In this document: in pieces, positions 23,022 to 25,126 of the stretch
How positions within the stretch are numbered: the stretch's first letter is position 1
How the letters are laid out: each line of letters begins with the position of its first letter
DNA from: an uncultured Cloacibacillus sp.
GTDB taxonomy: Bacteria > Synergistota > Synergistia > Synergistales > Synergistaceae
DNA length: 25,126 nucleotides
Reading direction: 5' to 3'
NCBI GenBank assembly: GCA_934511335.1
Contig: CAKSWL010000004.1
Span: 1 to 25,126 of the forward strand
Program-made: the position numbers and the translations under genes
The notes under the pieces: model-generated
Seen by the model: the letters and a program-made list of their open reading frames with translations, nothing else
Databases searched by the model: none
What the model was told of the DNA's origin: nothing

Positions 23022-23117
23022 TTACCTCGCCCTCCTTATTATCATTACCAGCGACCACGTCGCGCCCCAAATAAGCGATGCTCCCGCGCAGATTACCCAA
23101 AGATCTGTTCCAAACAT
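23022..23117 (-). CDS. Symporter small accessory protein (31-residue single-span membrane micropeptide)
   Basis: ATG 23117 to TAA 23022 encodes 31 residues beginning MFGTDLWVICAGASLIWGA. One hydrophobic segment (about residues 7-27) ends in a positive IIRRAR tail, which predicts the N-out/C-in single-span topology. GGAGT lies 8 bases before the ATG. The stop is one base before the symporter ATG, so the two are translationally coupled. Very short membrane proteins in this position beside SSS symporters are annotated as symporter small accessory proteins; a stabilising or assembly role is likely but unproven. It is too short for routine gene callers. Confidence 0.8.
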   Translation of the reverse strand: MFGTDLWVICAGASLIWGATWSLVMIIRRAR

Positions 23118-23183
23118 TTTTTGTTACTCCTTTTCTTTCGTAAAAGTTTTTATTTAATAATTTTTGTATTGCCTGCGATATTG

Positions 23184-23218
23184 AAAAAGGACCGCCGCCC
23201 CTGCGGGCGGCGGTCCTT
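23184..23218 (-). terminator. Intrinsic terminator in the symporter leader (putative attenuator)
   Basis: This is a perfect 14-bp stem: on the minus strand AAGGACCGCCGCCC (23218-23205) pairs with GGGCGGCGGTCCTT (23200-23187), with a 4-base loop, then the T-run continues to 23184. It lies after the Tyr-rich leader peptide and before the accessory peptide and symporter. No other minus-strand gene upstream needs it, which points to a regulatory role. A second hairpin (arms 23219-23223/23259-23263 and 23228-23233/23251-23256) abuts it and overlaps the leader's stop codon. Confidence 0.92.
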
Positions 23219-23256
23219 GAAGTATCTTTCAGATTTATTACTTTATGCTGTCTGAA

Positions 23257-23355
23257 TCACTTCGAAGAAAACACCAGAAACCCCGAGGCATCATATGTGC
23301 GGGGATAAGCATAAAAGTAATAATAATAGTTGTTATTGAATAATGCTTTTCCCAT
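23257..23355 (-). CDS. Tyr-rich leader peptide (attenuation)
   Basis: ATG 23355 to TGA 23257 encodes a 32-residue peptide whose core reads NNNYYYYFYAYPRTY. Seven Tyr codons fall within residues 10-21, and four Phe codons occur overall. AAGGAGG lies 8 bases before the ATG, a near-perfect ribosome site. The peptide has no signal peptide or membrane segment and resembles no enzyme. A hairpin CCCCG/CGGGG (23281-23304) begins straight after the Tyr run, and the strong terminator follows 39 bases after the stop. This is the order expected for ribosome-mediated attenuation, in which shortage of charged tRNA-Tyr stalls the ribosome and changes RNA folding. Confidence 0.8.
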   Translation of the reverse strand: MGKALFNNNYYYYFYAYPRTYDASGFLVFSSK

Positions 23356-23411
23356 CACCCGTGCCTCCTTTTTCTTTCAAAAATCTTTACCGCTTTTCGT
23401 TGGTGAAGTGA

Positions 23412-23440
23412 ATGATACTCTTTGACGATATTCTTGTCAA
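23412..23440 (-). promoter_or_regulatory. Sigma-70-type promoter of the leader/symporter unit
   Basis: On the minus strand there is a perfect -35 TTGACA (23440-23435), a 17-base spacer and the -10 TATCAT (23417-23412). Transcription should begin near 23405, giving a leader of about 50 bases before the Tyr-rich peptide. Confidence 0.8.
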
Positions 23441-23621
23441 GCCTGATTACGGAATTTCCAGCGGTTTTGGGCGGCTGGATTTTGGTGCGTCCCCGCCGCC
23501 CTCTAAATATGGGCTTTCTGTCGCAGTGTAAGGCGGCAGAACTATCGCGCGTTGTCGTGCGTAGGCTCTTTCGCCGCAGGCGTGACCCTTGCGGAGATGG
23601 GGATTTTCGCTTACCCGAGCA

Positions 23622-23852
23622 GCCGCTGATCATACGCGCCATTCGCGCAGCGGGCAGGCTCCGGCCGTCGCGGGGGCGTATCGATATAGGCTTTGCGCGC
23701 CGCTCTTGACCTGCCCGTTCAGCGCCTCTCACATCTGACAGACAAACCAGCCGATCCGCATATAATCATAGATTTCGGCTTTATGTCCGTAATCAGCGGG
23801 AGGTACGTCGGTTATTATTCCGGTTGATTTTCCGTTGATCAGCGTTTCCTAA
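23622..23852 (-). repeat. Degenerate dispersed repeat, copy B
   Basis: This is the opposite-orientation partner of 20470-20702. Read on the minus strand it opens with a peptide containing PADYG and MRIGWFVCQM, then a stop, while the DNA similarity continues through GCCTATATCGATACGCCC and GCGCGAATGGCGC. The two copies bracket the SUI1-like gene and the symporter unit as inverted repeats. The region 23441-23621 holds no supported gene; the overlapping open frames there lack ribosome sites and have Arg-rich, shadow-like composition. Confidence 0.7.
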
Positions 23853-23871
23853 AAATGACGGAGCCTTGCCG

Positions 23872-24795
23872 TTACCGCCTGTTTACGAGCCAGATCCCGC
23901 CCATGATCATCGCCGCGCCGAGAGCGAGCCAGAGAGTGTAACGCTCGCCGAGGAGGAAGTAGGAGATGACCATGCCCGCTACGGGCTGAAGGAATTGGAA
24001 GACGATGAGCTTCGCGACTGGCATGACGGCTAAGGCCTTGTACCATAGCAGGTAGGCGAAGGCCGAGGAGAGCGCGCCAAGGAAAATGATCGCGGCCCAG
24101 GTCTGCGCCGTAAAGGAGGACATTTGGGAAAAGTCGGTGCCGACGGCAAAGGCGGTGACGAGCGCGTAGAGGGAGGCAAAAATTATCTCCCAGAAGATCG
24201 AAAAGGCGGGGGACATTTTCGTCTTGAGGAATTTGCGTGAGGCGACGAGGAAGACGGCCCAGTTCAGCACGGATAGCAGGATGATATAATCGCCCACGGT
24301 GCCGAAGGAGCCGCTCTCGGCGGTCTCTTTCACCGTTCCCCAGGCGAGCACCAGCGTGACGCCCGCGGCGGATAGTATGAGCCCCAGGATGCCCGCCGGG
24401 GAGATTTTTTCCCCAAGGAAGACGCGCCCAAGTAATGCTACGATCGCCGGTGAGGCGACCATCATCCAGTTCGCGTTGCCCGCGCCCGCCGTCTTCATCG
24501 CCACCGCCTGTATCCCCTGATGGAAGTAGATGCCCTGAAAGCCGATCAGCAGCAGGATCACCGCCTCTTCCTTGGTCGGCAGCCGCAGGCTTTTTTCAAA
24601 GAGGCAGCCGGCGGCGAGCACCGGAATGCCGAAGAGGAAGCGCAGCAGCAAAATGAGCGAGGGCTCCGCCTGCGCGAGCGCGTATTTCGTCGAGGCGAAG
24701 CTGCCGCCCCAGATGATGACGGTGGTGAGGATGATTATGTAGTCATAAAGGCGCGGTCCCGCCGGACGCGCGCGGTCGAGTTTTTCTGAGGACAT
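23872..24795 (-). CDS. DMT superfamily transporter (EamA domain, RhaT/YdcZ-like)
   Basis: This is a 307-residue inner-membrane protein with ten predicted helices in two EamA repeats. Repeat 1 opens with YIIILTTVIIWGGSFASTKYAL (near 19-40), where the WGGSF motif is typical. Repeat 2 starts near residue 165 with DYIILLSVLNWAVFLVASRKFL and ends with ISYFLLGERYTLWLALGAAMIMGGIWLV, containing the conserved GE-(R/x). Members export metabolites or amino acids, and the cargo cannot be predicted. It lies 66 bases after the mobA-like gene in the same direction; a TATAAT at 24846-24841 in that gap may give it its own promoter. Confidence 0.92.
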   Translation of the reverse strand: MSSEKLDRARPAGPRLYDYIIILTTVIIWGGSFASTKYALAQAEPSLILLLRFLFGIPVLAAGCLFEKSLRLPTKEEAVILLLIGFQGIYFHQGIQAVAMKTAGAGNANWMMVASPAIVALLGRVFLGEKISPAGILGLILSAAGVTLVLAWGTVKETAESGSFGTVGDYIILLSVLNWAVFLVASRKFLKTKMSPAFSIFWEIIFASLYALVTAFAVGTDFSQMSSFTAQTWAAIIFLGALSSAFAYLLWYKALAVMPVAKLIVFQFLQPVAGMVISYFLLGERYTLWLALGAAMIMGGIWLVNRR

Positions 24796-24861
24796 GGGCG
24801 CTGAGACACCTTCTTCGCAAAATTATGCCAAACTTGGGAAATTATACCCTGATTTTCGCTT

Positions 24862-25126
24862 TTATGAGCGCATCAACAGGGAGAAGTCGCCGGGGGTGTT
24901 GAGATTTGTAAAAGATTTTTTATAGCTTTTCGAGAAGCGCGAAAGAGTCTCCTCGCCGACGATGGTGAGGCGCGATTCGCGGTAGAAACCCTTTATCCGC
25001 CCGCTGCCCGCGAGCGCCGCTTCGGCGCGCGGCAGGCAGCGGCGGCTGTAGAAGGCATGTAGCGGCTCCAAATAACCGCCGATCTCCGCCGCCACGACGT
25101 CCGTATCCTCCGCGCGTAAGGCAGCC
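24862..25126 (-). CDS. mobA: Molybdenum cofactor guanylyltransferase MobA, C-terminal fragment
   Basis: This is an open frame running off the right edge, so only about the last 87 residues are seen. The order AEDTDVVAAEIGGYLEPLHAFYSRRCLP, then a short basic helix, and finally FTNLNTPGDFSLL matches the C-terminal end of MobA. There the Glu-Pro-Leu motif and the final Asn-Leu-Asn-Thr-Pro-x-Asp are characteristic. MobA attaches GMP to molybdopterin to make the guanine dinucleotide cofactor, so the cell should contain molybdenum or tungsten enzymes of the DMSO-reductase family. The GTG codon at 25095 is internal and is not the start. Confidence 0.82.
   Translation of the reverse strand, partial: AALRAEDTDVVAAEIGGYLEPLHAFYSRRCLPRAEAALAGSGRIKGFYRESRLTIVGEETLSRFSKSYKKSFTNLNTPGDFSLLMRS

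Noticed and set aside
23118..23411. T-box riboswitch as the explanation of the Tyr-linked leader
   Set aside because: No T-box sequence (AGGGTGGNACCGCG-like) or long specifier stem is present, whereas a translated Tyr-rich peptide with a strong ribosome site is.
23355..23732. 125-codon minus-strand ORF and the 95-codon plus-strand ORF at 23422-23709
   Set aside because: They overlap each other and the repeat copy, are Arg-rich, lack ribosome sites, and the first would run through the promoter of the leader/symporter unit.

Overview
The window looks like a chromosomal segment of a GC-rich, strictly anaerobic, amino-acid-fermenting bacterium. The most likely group is Synergistota (Cloacibacillus/Synergistes-like). 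This is inferred from a selenocysteine-dependent glycine/sarcosine/betaine reductase component B operon, two Na+/solute symporters, and the mix of Gram-negative-style exported proteins with an isolated ftsZ. No 16S or other decisive taxonomic marker is present. Genes are densely packed, mostly on the minus strand, with good Shine-Dalgarno sites. I see no rRNA, tRNA, CRISPR array, prophage or intact insertion sequence.

Layout. (1) 1-5.4 kb: the 3' part of an imidazolonepropionase-like amidohydrolase; a manganese exporter (mntP) translationally coupled to an AI-2E-family permease; divergently, ftsZ with a strong terminator; then a tight cluster of DnaA-box-like sequences upstream of a small gene that resembles a phage-type metallopeptidase with its zinc motif lost; then a small exported protein. 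(2) 5.4-8.4 kb: a HIT protein overlapping a YigZ/IMPACT protein, and a tandem pair of exported SYLF-domain proteins. (3) 8.5-11.9 kb: a pstSCAB phosphate-uptake operon with a plausible Pho box upstream and a stem-loop between pstS and pstC. (4) 12.3-12.7 kb: mscL with a C-terminal zinc ribbon.

(5) 13-18.2 kb: a catabolic operon read right to left: a GrdE/G/I-type proprotein, a GrdB/F/H-type selenoprotein whose in-frame UGA (15824-15826) must be read as selenocysteine, an AraC-family regulator and a large Na+/solute symporter. Together these could import a glycine-derived substrate (sarcosine or betaine are the obvious candidates) and reduce it, with the regulator controlling the set. The shared subunits GrdA, GrdC and GrdD are not in the window. 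(6) 18.5-21.2 kb: a Cys-rich putative Fe-S protein, two unrelated GNAT acetyltransferases meeting tail to tail, and an eIF1/SUI1-like protein.

(7) 21.6-23.4 kb: the most interesting unit. On the minus strand, a near-consensus promoter is followed by a 32-codon Tyr-rich leader peptide, a perfect GC-rich intrinsic terminator, a 31-codon single-span membrane micropeptide and a Na+/solute symporter. This is the architecture of ribosome-mediated transcription attenuation and suggests that tyrosine supply controls the symporter. (8) 23.6-25.1 kb: a degenerate repeat whose second copy lies at 20.5-20.7 kb, a DMT/EamA transporter, and the C-terminal part of a MobA-like molybdopterin guanylyltransferase running off the right edge.
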